From Streptomyces curacoi (GTDB lineage: Bacteria > Actinomycetota > Actinomycetes > Streptomycetales > Streptomycetaceae), in assembly GCF_001513975.1 (NCBI RefSeq), contig NZ_KQ947993.1, positions 124,001-188,000 on the forward strand: a DNA stretch of 64,000 bases. The letters run 5' to 3'. Shown piece by piece: positions 35,344-44,872 of the stretch. Under the pieces are notes generated by a model, which did no database searches, was not told where the DNA came from, and saw nothing but the letters and a program-made list of their open reading frames with translations. Each line of letters starts with the position of its first letter. Within the stretch, counting starts at the first letter, position 1. A program made the position numbers and the translations under genes.

Positions 35344-35381
35344 GGCGGCCCGGCTCCCGAACCGTCGGGGGCCGGGCTGCC
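35344..35381 (+). terminator. Terminator of the ddaH-rocD operon
   Basis: GGCGGCCCGGC at 35344-35355 pairs with GCCGGGCTGCC at 35371-35381 around a partly paired TCCCGA...TCGGGG centre, 17 bases past the rocD stop. The remainder of the gap to 35625 shows a C-rich stretch and no gene. Confidence 0.65.
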
Positions 35382-35625
35382 GACGTTCCGGCGGACGACC
35401 AAGCCGCTGATCAGCCCGCGGGACGCGAAGCCACGGTTCACCGTCCACAGCCACACCCCGGGTCCCCGACCACGCCCAACCACCCCGTACTCCCCCACCT
35501 CCTCGCCCCGACGTGCCCCCAGCTCCCCCCACACGCCCGGCCCCCGCAAAGAGGCGGCGTTGCCCGGAAGGGTGAAGATGGGGACAAGAGGTGGTAGACC
35601 GCTCTCAGCGACAGAGAGGTCGGCC

Positions 35626-38085
35626 GTGGGCACTTACGAGGAGCAGGGCGTTGCCCGGCAGTGGTTCGACGTGGCGGACGCCGCGCCTCTGCTGCTCGAC
35701 GCGCGGGGTCTGGTGACGGGGTGGACCAGGGAAGCGCAGCGGCTGCTGGTCTACCCGGCCTCCGAGGCGGTGGGCAGGAACGTCGCCGAACTGCTGACCG
35801 CCGAGGACGCGGGGCGGGTGCCGGAGCTGATGGAGCGGTGCCGCAGGGAGGGCGGCTGGGCGGGGCTGCTCACGGCCCGGCGCAGGGGCGGGGTGCGCGT
35901 CGGGCTCATGGTGCGGATCACGTCGGCCCTCGACACGCAGGGCCCTTCCCGGTGGCTGGTGCTGCTGTCCGAGCTCGCGGAGTCACCCGGCTGGGACATG
36001 AGCCGTGACGTACTGGAGCAGATGGTCGCCCGCTCTCCCGTCGGCATAGCCATCGTCGACACGAATCTGCGGTATGTCTGGTCGAACGCGGCCCTCGCCC
36101 AGTTCGGCGGCGGCCCGCCGAGCCGGCGGCTCGGTCTGCGGCTCGCGGACATCCAGCCCGGTCTGGACGCCGAGTCCATCGAGGCGCAGATGCGCCATGT
36201 GCTGGTCACCGGCGAACCGATCGTCGGCTACGAGCACGTGGGCCGGGCACGTTCCGCCCCGCTCCGCGAGACCGCGCACATGATGTCGTTCACCCGGCTC
36301 GACGACGGCCACGGCCACCCCATGGGCGTGTACTACACGGTGGAGGACATCTCCGACCGGCACCGCGCCCGGCAGCGCCTGGCCCTGCTCGACCGGGCGG
36401 GCGAGCGCATCGGCCGCACGCTCGACATCACGTGCACCGCCCAGGAGCTGGCGGACGTGGCCGTGCCGGGACTCGCCGACCTCGTCACCGTGGATCTGCT
36501 GGAGTCGGTGCTGCGCGGCGGGGAGCCCGCGCCCGGCCCGCTGAGCGACACGGATCCGGTGCCGCTGCGCCGTGCGGGGCATCGCTCGGTGACCGCGAAG
36601 GTGCCGGAGGCCGTCGTCGGCATCGGCGAGTTGGTCACCTATCCGGCGGGATCGCCGCCGATCCGCTGTCTGCGAACGGCCCGGTCCTGGCGGGAGGAGA
36701 AACTCGATCCCCTCGGCGAGGCATGGGCCGATCACGCGCGCGGCGGCCGGGCCGCCATCTTCCTCGAACTGGGCCTGCACAGCGTGATGATCGTGCCGAT
36801 CCGCGCGCGGGGCGTCACCCTGGGCGTCACGACCTTCTTCCGGCGCCACCGCCAGGAGCCCTTCGAGGAGGACGACCTGAACCTGGCCGAGGACCTCGTC
36901 TCCCGGGCGGCCGTCTGTGTCGACAACGCCCGGCGCTACACCCGTGAGCGGGACGCGGCGCTGGTCCTGCAGCGCAGCCTGCTGCCGCACCGGCTGCCCG
37001 AGCAGCAAGCGGTGGAGGTGTCCGCCTGCTACCGGCCGGCCGACGAGCTTACCGGCCTCGGCGGCGACTGGTACGACGTGATCCCGCTGTCGGGCGCCCG
37101 CGTCGCCCTGGTGGTGGGCGAGGTGCCCGGGCACGGCATCGACGCCGCCGCGGCGATGGGGCGGCTGCGGACCGCCGTACGGACGCTGGCCGCGCTGGAT
37201 CTGCCGCCCGAAGAGGTGCTGGCCCACCTGGACGACGTGGTCGCACGGTCGGCCCGCGAGGAGGGCATCGAGCCGGGCGGAGCGGAGGACGACAGCACCC
37301 AGCCCGTCGGGTCCGGGTGCGTGTACGTCGTCTACGACCCGGTCGACGGGCAGTGCACGATGGCGGCCGCGGGCCATCCGGCGCCCGCGGTCGTGCTGCC
37401 CGACGGCACGGTCAGCTTCGTCGACCTTCCGCAGGGAGCGCCGCTCGGAGTGGGCGGCCCCCCGTTCGAGTCGGTCGAGCTGGCCCTTGCGGCGGGCAGC
37501 ACGCTCGCCCTGCACACCGACGGGCTGCTGGCACACGGGGACGACTGGGCCGTGGACGCCGACCGGGACCGGCTGCGGGGGGCCCTGGAGCGGCGCGGCA
37601 CCGCCCTGGACCTGACCTGCCGGGCCGTCGTCGACGCCCTGGTCCCGGACCGGCCGCACGACGACGTGGCCCTGCTGATGGCCCGTACCCGGATCCTCGG
37701 CGCCGACCAGGTCGCCGACTGGGACCTGCCCGCCGACCCGGCGGTCGTCGCCGACGCCCGTAAGGTGGCCGCCCGGCAGCTGGCGGACTGGGGTCTGGAG
37801 GAACTGGCCTTCACGACGGAGCTGGTCGTCAGCGAGCTGGTCACCAACGCGATCCGGTACGCCACCGGCCCCATCCGGCTCCGTCTGATCAGGGAGCGGG
37901 CGCTGATCTGCGAGGTCTTCGACGGCGGCGCCACCGCCCCGCATCTGCGCCATCCCCGCACCACCGACGAGGGCGGGCGCGGGCTGCTGCTGGTGTCCCA
38001 GCTCACCCAGCGGTGGGGCACGCGCTTCGTCCCCGAGGGGAAGATCATCTGGGCCCAGCAGTCCCTCACGGATCCGTCCCCCTGA
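35626..38085 (+). CDS. PAS-PAS-GAF-PP2C phosphatase with C-terminal RsbW-like ATPase domain
   Basis: A large cytoplasmic regulator of about 819 aa. Two PAS-like domains (about 10-115 and 125-245; DLRYVWSNAALAQFG), a GAF domain (about 250-440), a SpoIIE/PP2C phosphatase (about 455-690) with the metal aspartates in GLGGDWYDVIPL, and an HATPase domain (about 700-815) with the N-box ELVTNAIRYATG. This combines an RsbU-like anti-anti-sigma phosphatase with an anti-sigma-like kinase, a common Streptomyces architecture. The GTG at 35626 has GAGAGGT upstream and is preferred over ATG 35560. A second PP2C gene follows. Confidence 0.88.
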   Translation: MGTYEEQGVARQWFDVADAAPLLLDARGLVTGWTREAQRLLVYPASEAVGRNVAELLTAEDAGRVPELMERCRREGGWAGLLTARRRGGVRVGLMVRITSALDTQGPSRWLVLLSELAESPGWDMSRDVLEQMVARSPVGIAIVDTNLRYVWSNAALAQFGGGPPSRRLGLRLADIQPGLDAESIEAQMRHVLVTGEPIVGYEHVGRARSAPLRETAHMMSFTRLDDGHGHPMGVYYTVEDISDRHRARQRLALLDRAGERIGRTLDITCTAQELADVAVPGLADLVTVDLLESVLRGGEPAPGPLSDTDPVPLRRAGHRSVTAKVPEAVVGIGELVTYPAGSPPIRCLRTARSWREEKLDPLGEAWADHARGGRAAIFLELGLHSVMIVPIRARGVTLGVTTFFRRHRQEPFEEDDLNLAEDLVSRAAVCVDNARRYTRERDAALVLQRSLLPHRLPEQQAVEVSACYRPADELTGLGGDWYDVIPLSGARVALVVGEVPGHGIDAAAAMGRLRTAVRTLAALDLPPEEVLAHLDDVVARSAREEGIEPGGAEDDSTQPVGSGCVYVVYDPVDGQCTMAAAGHPAPAVVLPDGTVSFVDLPQGAPLGVGGPPFESVELALAAGSTLALHTDGLLAHGDDWAVDADRDRLRGALERRGTALDLTCRAVVDALVPDRPHDDVALLMARTRILGADQVADWDLPADPAVVADARKVAARQLADWGLEELAFTTELVVSELVTNAIRYATGPIRLRLIRERALICEVFDGGATAPHLRHPRTTDEGGRGLLLVSQLTQRWGTRFVPEGKIIWAQQSLTDPSP

Positions 38086-38198
38086 TCTGCCGTATCGGCC
38101 CAGATGCAGTACATCGGCGCATATGCCGCACACCGTGGGAAACTGGTCAGGTTCCGGGGGCCGAGGCGGGAGCCGCGTTCGGGGGTGAGGCAGGAGCC

Positions 38199-39431
38199 AT
38201 GAAAGAGACGGCGATCGACTACGAGGCGGTGTTCCAGGCGCTGCCCGGCATGGTGGCGCTGCTGACGCCGGAGCTGGTCTACGCCGACGCCAACGAGGAC
38301 TTCCAGCGCCTGTCCGGGCGCACCCGCGAACAGCTGGTGGGCCAGTACATCTTCGACATCTTCCCGGACAACCCCAACGATCCCGCCGCCTCCGGCATGC
38401 GCGACGTCCGGGCGTCGATGCTGCGTGTGGTGACCAGCGGGGAGCGCGACACGATGGCGCTGCAGCGCTACGACATCGAGGACCCCATGCGCCCCGGCCA
38501 CTGGGAGGAGCGGTACTGGAGCCCGATCAACGCGCCCGTCCGCGGCCCGGACGGCAAGGTGGCCTTCATCCTGCACCGGGTGGAGGAGGTCACCGAGCTC
38601 GTCCGCCTGCGCGGCGGCTCGGGCGGCGACAGCCGGGCGCGGGTCCTGGAGGCCGAGCTGTACACGCGCGCCCGCGAGCTGCAGGAGCTCAACGAACGGC
38701 TGCGCCAGGCCCACGCCCGTGAGCGCGAGGTGGCCCTCGCCCTGCAGGAGGCGATGCTGCCCGCCCGCCGCCAGGTGGGCAACCACCGGGCCGCGGTGCG
38801 CTACCGGCCCGCCGTCGGCGCGCTGAACGTGTGCGGCGACTGGTACGACCTGGTCGACCTGGTGGGCGGCAACCGCATCGGGGTGTCCGTGGGCGACGTG
38901 GTCGGCCACGGCCTGGAGGCCGCCGGGGTCATGGGCCAGCTGCGCAGCGCCCTCAGCGCCACCTCCCGGGTGGCGGACGGCCCGGCCGAGGCGCTGAACG
39001 TCCTGGGGCGGTACGCCCATGTGGTCGACGGCGCCGAGTCGGCCACCGCGGTCACCACGTTCATCGACTTCGACGCCCGCACCATCACCTACAGCAGCGC
39101 GGGCCATCCGCCGCCCGCGCTGGTGCACTCCGACGGCCGCGTGGAGTTCCTCGACCAGGCCACCGACACACCGCTGGACGCCCGCCCCGACCCGCTCCCG
39201 AGACCCGAGGCCGTCACCACGTTCGTGGACGGCGCCACGCTCGTGCTGTACACGGACGGCCTGATCGAGCGCCGCCGCGAGGACATCGACACCGGCCTGT
39301 CCCGTCTCGCCGACTCGCTCTCCCGGCACCGCACGGCGGACCCCGAGCGCCTCGCCGACGCCGTGCTGTTGGAGCTGCTGCCGCCGGGCGGCGCCACCGA
39401 CGACACCGCGCTGATCGTCGTACGGCTGTGA
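38199..39431 (+). CDS. PAS-PP2C phosphatase (RsbP/RsbU-like)
   Basis: The 410-aa protein has a PAS domain (about 8-130, YADANEDFQRLSGRTREQLVGQ), a coiled-coil linker (about 148-190, LYTRARELQELNERLRQAHA) and a SpoIIE-type PP2C phosphatase with CGDWYDLVDL (near 211), SVGDVVGHGLEAA and a C-terminal TDDTALIVVRL. It would dephosphorylate an anti-sigma-factor antagonist in response to the PAS signal. It lies 113 bases downstream of the larger PP2C gene. CAGGAG precedes the ATG at 38199. Confidence 0.88.
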   Translation: MKETAIDYEAVFQALPGMVALLTPELVYADANEDFQRLSGRTREQLVGQYIFDIFPDNPNDPAASGMRDVRASMLRVVTSGERDTMALQRYDIEDPMRPGHWEERYWSPINAPVRGPDGKVAFILHRVEEVTELVRLRGGSGGDSRARVLEAELYTRARELQELNERLRQAHAREREVALALQEAMLPARRQVGNHRAAVRYRPAVGALNVCGDWYDLVDLVGGNRIGVSVGDVVGHGLEAAGVMGQLRSALSATSRVADGPAEALNVLGRYAHVVDGAESATAVTTFIDFDARTITYSSAGHPPPALVHSDGRVEFLDQATDTPLDARPDPLPRPEAVTTFVDGATLVLYTDGLIERRREDIDTGLSRLADSLSRHRTADPERLADAVLLELLPPGGATDDTALIVVRL

Positions 39432-39752
39432 ACGAGCAGAGGGAGCGCCGCCTTGGCAAGGGTGGGACGCCTGCCACCCGGCGATCGCGATCACGCCAAA
39501 CCACGCCGTCGGGTTGCCGCGCGCCCGCCGACGCCACCAGGCTGGTCCGGCGGTCCTCCCCATCCGCACGCGACGCCGTCCGCCAGCATCCTGACGCCCC
39601 GTCAGGACAATCTGCGCCGGCCGGCGTCAGTCCGATCCGGCCAGGTTCCGGCCGGTCAGCCCTGCGCCTAGACTGGCAGCCCCACGGCACGCCGGTTGAC
39701 CTGCCACAGCACGGCGGTTGGAGCTGATCCGCCGGAGTGAGGAGCGACCCCC
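39432..39752. other. 321-bp intergenic region between the PP2C gene and plsC
   Basis: No gene is visible. A hairpin TCCTGAC-GCCCC-GTCAGGA (39589-39607, 7-bp stem) could terminate the PP2C transcript. TAGACT at 39668-39673 is a plausible -10 element for the acyltransferase gene, about 80 bases upstream of its TTG start. The first half has no recognisable element. Confidence 0.5.
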
Positions 39753-40475
39753 TTGTTCTACTACGTACTGAAATACGTGTTGTTGGGACCCCTGCTGAGA
39801 CTGGTCTTCCGGCCCCGAATAGAAGGCCTTGAGCACGTACCGGCAACGGGTGCGGCCATCGTCGCCGGCAACCACCTGTCGTTCTCGGACCACTTCCTGA
39901 TGCCCGCGATACTCAAGCGGCGCATCACCTTCCTCGCCAAGAAGGAGTACTTCACGGGCCCCGGCATCAGGGGCCGCCTGACCGCGGCCTTCTTCCGCAG
40001 CGCCGGGCAGATCCCGGTCGACCGCACCGGCAAGGAGGCGGGCCAGGCCGCGATCCGCGAGGGGCTCGGGGTCCTCGGCAAGGACGAACTCCTCGGCATC
40101 TACCCGGAGGGCACCCGCTCGCACGACGGCCGGCTCTACAAGGGCAAGGTCGGGGTCGCGGTGATGGCGCTCAAGGCCCAGGTCCCGGTCATCCCCTGCG
40201 CGATGATCGGCACGTTCGAGGCGCAGCCGCCGGGCAAGGTCATCCCGAACATCCACCCGGTGAAGATCCGCTTCGGCGAGCCGCTCGACTTCTCCCGTTA
40301 CGCCGGCATGGAGAACGAGAAGGCGATCCTGCGCGCCGTGACCGACGAGATCATGTACGCGATCCTGGCGCTGTCCGAGCAGGAGTACGTCGACCAGTAC
40401 GCGGCCGTCGTCAAGGCGGAGGAGGCCGCCGCCAAGGAGAGGGAGCGCAAGTTCCCGCGGCTGCCCATCAGTTGA
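39753..40475 (+). CDS. 1-acyl-sn-glycerol-3-phosphate acyltransferase (PlsC family)
   Basis: A 240-aa membrane-associated acyltransferase with the HX4D motif (NHLSFSDH, His41/Asp46) and the substrate loop GIYPEGTRSHDG. The N-terminal YYVLKYVLLGPLLRLVF is a membrane anchor. It acylates lysophosphatidic acid in phospholipid synthesis. The start is TTG 39753 after GAGGAG, and translation from there gives the N-terminus typical of Streptomyces homologues. The C-terminus is a charged helix. Confidence 0.9.
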   Translation: MFYYVLKYVLLGPLLRLVFRPRIEGLEHVPATGAAIVAGNHLSFSDHFLMPAILKRRITFLAKKEYFTGPGIRGRLTAAFFRSAGQIPVDRTGKEAGQAAIREGLGVLGKDELLGIYPEGTRSHDGRLYKGKVGVAVMALKAQVPVIPCAMIGTFEAQPPGKVIPNIHPVKIRFGEPLDFSRYAGMENEKAILRAVTDEIMYAILALSEQEYVDQYAAVVKAEEAAAKERERKFPRLPIS

Positions 40476-40514
40476 CGCGCCGTTGACGCGGTCCTTCCCT
40501 CGGCTCAGCGGCAC

Positions 40515-41276
40515 TCAGCCGAGGGAACGGAGCGCCTCGTCGAGCAGCCTGCGCAGCCGCAGCGCGTCCGCCGCCACGGCGCTCACCAGAGCGGCGGGCC
40601 CGGCGAGGGGCAGCACGGCGGCGTTCTCGCCCAGGGGCCGAGCCGTCACCGGAACGTCCGCGAACTCGGGCCGTACGACGACGAGTTGCCCGACGGCACG
40701 AGATCCGCCGAGCCCTGCGGGCCCGTCCCAGCCACCCGGCGCACCGGGCCCGCAGGCCAGCTCCTGATCGAGGACGACCCGTCCCGCGACACACACCCGG
40801 AGCCGGCTGCCGAGCCGACCGGGCTCCTCCCCCACCCGCCCGAGCACCTGCTCCTCACGCAGCACGAGCCGCCCCGTCGCACCGACGTCCACCCGAGTCG
40901 TGACGTACAGGTCACTGCCCCGGGCGGAGATCAACTGCTCGGGCAGCCAGTGCAGTTCGCCCCCGTCGGCGACGGAGAGCCGTACATCGTAACGGGCCTC
41001 GCCCTTGCTCTGCCCCGGCAGTGCGATGGTGGCGGCGGCCGACCCGACACGCAGCCGGGCGCCGGCCTCCACATCGGCCTCGACGCTGAAGTGATCACCA
41101 CCGAGCGGCCCGCTCATCGCACCGACGAGCACGACCCGCGCCTCGGCGCCGCTCCCCCGGGTCCGCCTCGGCGCGAGCGGTCCGTCACCATCGAGCACCG
41201 GCAGCGACGTACCACCCCGCCCGTCGTCCCGGGCGACGATCCGGGCGACGGCCCGTACCCCGCCGGCCACGGTCAT
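40515..41276 (-). CDS. ureD: Urease accessory protein UreD
   Basis: The 253-aa protein matches the UreD/UreH family (YDVRLSVADGGELHWLPEQLI, RLVLREEQVLGR). UreD is a scaffold that binds UreF, UreG and apo-urease during nickel insertion. It is the last gene of the cluster, and its ATG at 41276 overlaps the ureG stop (ATGA). The C-terminal third is less conserved, as usual. No terminator is obvious before the convergent plsC stop. Confidence 0.88.
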   Translation of the reverse strand: MTVAGGVRAVARIVARDDGRGGTSLPVLDGDGPLAPRRTRGSGAEARVVLVGAMSGPLGGDHFSVEADVEAGARLRVGSAAATIALPGQSKGEARYDVRLSVADGGELHWLPEQLISARGSDLYVTTRVDVGATGRLVLREEQVLGRVGEEPGRLGSRLRVCVAGRVVLDQELACGPGAPGGWDGPAGLGGSRAVGQLVVVRPEFADVPVTARPLGENAAVLPLAGPAALVSAVAADALRLRRLLDEALRSLG

Positions 41277-41950
41277 GCCGTCCACGCCGCGAGCCGCGCC
41301 CGCACCCAGTCGGCGACGTCCTTCACTCCGGTCCCGCCCCTGAGCGACTGGAACACCACCGGCAGTTCGGCCCGCTGCGCCTTGGCGTCCGCGGCCATCC
41401 GGCCGAGGTCGGAGCCGACGTACGGCGCGAGGTCGGTCTTGTTGACGACGAGCAGATCGGCGGTGGTCACGCCGGGCCCGCCCTTGCGCGGGATGTCGTC
41501 ACCCCCGGCGACGTCGATCACGAAGATCTGCGCGTCGACGAGCCCCTTGGAGAAGGTGGCCGTGAGGTTGTCCCCGCCGGACTCGACGAGGATCAGATCG
41601 AGGGGGCCGACCTCGTCCTCCAGATCCTCGACGGCTTCGAGGTTCGCGGAGATGTCGTCCCGGATGGCGGTGTGCGGACAGGCCCCGGTCTCCACGGCCG
41701 TGATCCGCTCGGGCGGCAGCACGGCCTCCCGCAGCAGGAACTCGGCGTCCTCGCGCGTGTAAATGTCGTTGGTGACGACGGCGAGGGACAGCTCGTCGCG
41801 CAGGGCACGGCAGAGCGCGGCAACGGTCGCGGTCTTACCGGACCCTACGGGCCCTCCGAGACCGATGCGCAGGGCACGCCGCGTTCCGTCGGGACGGTGA
41901 GCGTCGGCACTGACGGCGGAGGGGCCGTGGTGGGAGTGGTCGAGGTGCAT
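41273..41950 (-). CDS. ureG: Urease accessory GTPase UreG
   Basis: The 225-aa SIMIBI GTPase has the P-loop GLGGPVGSGKTATV, the metal-binding CPH motif in ETGACPHTAIRDD, the SGGDNLTATFS switch and NKTDLAPYVG (guanine specificity). The N-terminus is His-rich (MHLDHSHH), typical of nickel-handling UreG in actinobacteria. It delivers nickel to urease. AAAGGAG precedes ATG 41950. It is separated from ureF by 198 bp containing a repeat. Confidence 0.95.
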   Translation of the reverse strand: MHLDHSHHGPSAVSADAHRPDGTRRALRIGLGGPVGSGKTATVAALCRALRDELSLAVVTNDIYTREDAEFLLREAVLPPERITAVETGACPHTAIRDDISANLEAVEDLEDEVGPLDLILVESGGDNLTATFSKGLVDAQIFVIDVAGGDDIPRKGGPGVTTADLLVVNKTDLAPYVGSDLGRMAADAKAQRAELPVVFQSLRGGTGVKDVADWVRARLAAWTA

Positions 41951-42002
41951 GGGGCGGCTCCTTTCATATGTGGGCCGAGGGCTTGGCTTCTCCGCGCCGG
42001 TC

Positions 42003-42147
42003 CGCAACAACCAGCCCGTCCGGCGTTTGAGGACGAGGCCCGTTCAGGGCCGAAGCGGGGGTCTGGGGGCGGCAGGCCCCCAGCGGGGGTCGAAGGGGCG
42101 GAGCCCCTTCAAGGATGGGACGGGTAGGGGCGGCGGGGCGAAGAACC
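42003..42147 (-). repeat. Intergenic repeat, family B, with two hairpins, inside the urease cluster
   Basis: This roughly 145-base element fills the gap between ureF and ureG. It includes the run CCGTCCGGCGTTTGAGGACG and two exact hairpins: CTGGGGGC/GCCCCCAG (42063-42083) and GAAGGGGC-GGA-GCCCCTTC (42092-42110). From memory, similar sequences are scattered between genes in many Streptomyces chromosomes. On the minus strand the hairpins would lie in the transcript between ureF and ureG. Confidence 0.65.
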
Positions 42148-42148
42148 A

Positions 42149-42823
42149 CTAGGACGCGAACAGACGCACAGGCCACCCGGCATGCACCTCCGCACCGATC
42201 TCCAGCAGCGGAGCAGAAGCCGCGGGCAAGGCATCGGTCCCCTCATCGACCACACCTCGCGCCGCCTCCACCGCCCGATCCGCGACCCGGTCCACCTCCG
42301 GCGCCAACCGCGCCAGCACGGCCGTCGCGTCGAAGGGATCGAGACTCAGCAACCGCACCGTCGCACTCGCCGCCCCGCTCACACTCTCGTACCCCGCACA
42401 GTACGCCGCGTCGACGGCCCCCAACCCCGCCGCCCGAGCGGCGACCCCGAGCACCACCGGCTGATGGGCCCCCTTGGGAAAGCGGCGCGCCAGATCATCG
42501 AGCTCCTGGGACGGCCACGTCGCCCGAGCCGCCCGCATCAACTGCCGCCCCAGCTTCCGCGCGGCCAGCCGCAACGCGGGGGACGGCGTACGGGCGTCGG
42601 CGGCCTCGTCCAGGACCACCGCGTCGACCCCGAGTGCGGCCGCCGCCGCGAGCGAGGCGGCGACCAGCCCGGCCGTGTGCAGGCGCCCCCGGCAGAAGTC
42701 CTCCAGGCTCGCGGCCCCGGTGATCCGCCCCGCCTTGACGGCCGCCTCCGCCCCGCCGGAGTGCGCATGCCCTCCGGCGGGAAAGCGGCCGTCGGCCAGG
42801 ACGAGAAGTGCTGCCCGTGACAT
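42149..42823 (-). CDS. ureF: Urease accessory protein UreF
   Basis: The 224-aa all-helical protein matches UreF (LLVLADGRFPAGGHAHSGG at the N-terminus, AAYCAGYESVSGAASATVRLL in the C-terminal half). It works with UreD and UreG in GTP-dependent nickel insertion. It starts 13 bases after the ureC stop, so it is co-transcribed with the structural genes. Its C-terminal end abuts a repeat element. Confidence 0.9.
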   Translation of the reverse strand: MSRAALLVLADGRFPAGGHAHSGGAEAAVKAGRITGAASLEDFCRGRLHTAGLVAASLAAAAALGVDAVVLDEAADARTPSPALRLAARKLGRQLMRAARATWPSQELDDLARRFPKGAHQPVVLGVAARAAGLGAVDAAYCAGYESVSGAASATVRLLSLDPFDATAVLARLAPEVDRVADRAVEAARGVVDEGTDALPAASAPLLEIGAEVHAGWPVRLFAS

Positions 42824-42836
42824 CAGATCCCAGCCT

Positions 42837-44558
42837 TCAGAAGAGGAAGTACCGCTGCGCCATGGGCAGTTCGGCGGCGGGCGTGGCCTCCACCAGCTCT
42901 CCGTCGATGTGCACGGCGAAGCTGTCGGGATCGATGCGCACGTCGGGCCGCGCGTCGTTCTGCCGCATGTCGGCCTTGGTGACCCCACGCGTCGACTCGA
43001 TGGCCACGAACCGCTTCCCGAGTTGCAGCCGATCCGGCAGCCCGTCCTCGATCGCGAGCGGTGCCACGAAGTTCACCGAGTTGGAGGCCGGCGCCCGGCC
43101 GATCGCGCCGAACATCGGCCGGGGCAGGATCGGCTGCGGCGTCGGGATGGACGCGTTGGCGTCGCCCATCTGCGCGTACGCGATCTGCCCGCCCTTGATG
43201 ACGAGGTGCGGCTTGACGCCGAAGAACGCCGGCTCCCACAGCACCAGGTCGGCGAGCTTGCCGGTCTCCACGGAGCCGATCTCGCGGGCGAGGCCCTGCG
43301 CGAGCGCGGGGTTGATCGTGTACTTGGCGACATACCGCCGCACCCGCAGGTTGTCGGCCCGCCCGTCGCCCGGCAGCGCGCCCCGCCGCCGCTTCATCAC
43401 ATGGGCGGTCTGCCAGGTCCGCAGGACGACCTCGCCGACCCGTCCCATGGCCTGCGAGTCCGAGGAGATGATCGAGATCGCGCCCAGGTCGTGCAGGATG
43501 TCCTCGGCCCCGATCGTCGACGGGCGGATCCGTGACTCGGCGAAGGCGAGGTCCTCGGGGACCGCCGGGTTGAGGTGGTGGCACACCATCAGCATGTCGA
43601 GGTGCTCCTCGGCGGTGTTGACGGTGAACGGCCGGGTCGGATTGGTCGAGCTCGGCAGCACGTGCGGCTCGGAGACGACGGTCATGATGTCCGGTGCGTG
43701 CCCGCCGCCCGCACCCTCGGTGTGGTACGCGTGGATGCCGCGCCCGCCGATCGCGGCGAGCGTGTCACCGACGAAGCCCGCCTCGTTCAGCGTGTCCGTG
43801 TGGATGGCGACCTGGATGCCGGTCTGGTCGGCGACGGTCAGCGAGGCGTCGATGACGGCCGGGGTGGAGCCCCAGTCCTCGTGCAGCTTGAGGCCGAGCG
43901 CGCCGCCGCGGATCTGGGACAGCATCGCCTCGTGGGAGACGGTGTTGCCCTTGCCGAGCAGGCCGATGTTGAGCGGGTAGGCCTCCATCGACTCCAGCAC
44001 CCGGGCCAGATGCCACGGGCCGGGCGTCACGGTCGTCGCCTTGGAGCCCTCGGCCGGACCGGTACCACCGCCGACCAGCGTCGTGATCCCCGCCGACAGT
44101 GCCTCGTCGGCGATCTGCGGGCAGATGAAGTGGACGTGGGCGTCGATCGCACCGGCCGTCAGAATCCTGCCGTTGCCCGCGATGATCTCCGTTTCCGGCC
44201 CGATCACCAGATCCGGGTGCACCCCGTCCATCGTGTCGGGGTTGCCCGCCTTGCCGATGCCGGTGATCCGGCCGTCGCGGATGCCGACGTCGGCCTTGAC
44301 GATGCCCCAGTGGTCGATGATCACGACGCCGGTGATCACCGTGTCGGGGGTGCCTTCTGCCCGCGTGGCACGCGACTGGCCCATGGATTCGCGGATGACC
44401 TTGCCACCGCCGAACACGGCCTCGTCACCGGCGAGCCCGGGCCCGCCGCTGCGGTCCTCCTCGATCTCGACCAGCAGATCGGTGTCGGCGAGCCGGATGC
44501 GGTCACCGGTGGTCGGGCCGAACAGGTCGGCGTACGCGGCACGGGAGATCTCAGGCAT
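42837..44558 (-). CDS. ureC: Urease alpha subunit UreC
   Basis: The 573-aa catalytic subunit hydrolyses urea to ammonia and carbamate. Nickel ligands and catalytic residues are visible: AIDAHVHFICPQ, the carbamylated lysine in GALGLKLHEDWG, HTEGAGGGHAPD and the active-site flap signature MVCHHLNPAVPEDLAFAESR. Length is normal. ATG 44558 overlaps the ureB stop by 8 bp and has GGAGGT upstream. Confidence 0.97.
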   Translation of the reverse strand: MPEISRAAYADLFGPTTGDRIRLADTDLLVEIEEDRSGGPGLAGDEAVFGGGKVIRESMGQSRATRAEGTPDTVITGVVIIDHWGIVKADVGIRDGRITGIGKAGNPDTMDGVHPDLVIGPETEIIAGNGRILTAGAIDAHVHFICPQIADEALSAGITTLVGGGTGPAEGSKATTVTPGPWHLARVLESMEAYPLNIGLLGKGNTVSHEAMLSQIRGGALGLKLHEDWGSTPAVIDASLTVADQTGIQVAIHTDTLNEAGFVGDTLAAIGGRGIHAYHTEGAGGGHAPDIMTVVSEPHVLPSSTNPTRPFTVNTAEEHLDMLMVCHHLNPAVPEDLAFAESRIRPSTIGAEDILHDLGAISIISSDSQAMGRVGEVVLRTWQTAHVMKRRRGALPGDGRADNLRVRRYVAKYTINPALAQGLAREIGSVETGKLADLVLWEPAFFGVKPHLVIKGGQIAYAQMGDANASIPTPQPILPRPMFGAIGRAPASNSVNFVAPLAIEDGLPDRLQLGKRFVAIESTRGVTKADMRQNDARPDVRIDPDSFAVHIDGELVEATPAAELPMAQRYFLF

Positions 44559-44862
44559 CGAGGGCACCTCCGGTCTCGCCACGCAGGCCGGGCACCACGC
44601 GGGCGCCGGTGAGCGGGACGAGTTCGACGTCGACGGGGATCCCGGGCTCGAAGCGCACGGCGGTGCCGGCGGCGATGTTGAGCCGCTTGCCGCGGGCGGC
44701 GGCGCGGTCGAAGTCCAGACCGGGGTTGGCCTCGGCGAAGTGGTAGTGGGAGCCGACCTGGACGGGCCGGTCGGCGGCGTTGAGGACGGTCAGCCGGGTG
44801 ACCTCGCGCCCCTCGTTGCAGACGATCGGGCCGTCGGCGAAGAGGATCTCTCCGGGAATCAT
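44551..44862 (-). CDS. ureB: Urease beta subunit UreB
   Basis: The 103-aa subunit has the conserved IPGEILFADGPI start and the GSHYHFAEANPGLDFDR segment. It is normal in length and packs with UreA and UreC in the trimeric enzyme. It starts 10 bases after the ureA stop and overlaps ureC. Confidence 0.95.
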   Translation of the reverse strand: MIPGEILFADGPIVCNEGREVTRLTVLNAADRPVQVGSHYHFAEANPGLDFDRAAARGKRLNIAAGTAVRFEPGIPVDVELVPLTGARVVPGLRGETGGALDA

Positions 44863-44872
44863 CGAGGCCCCT

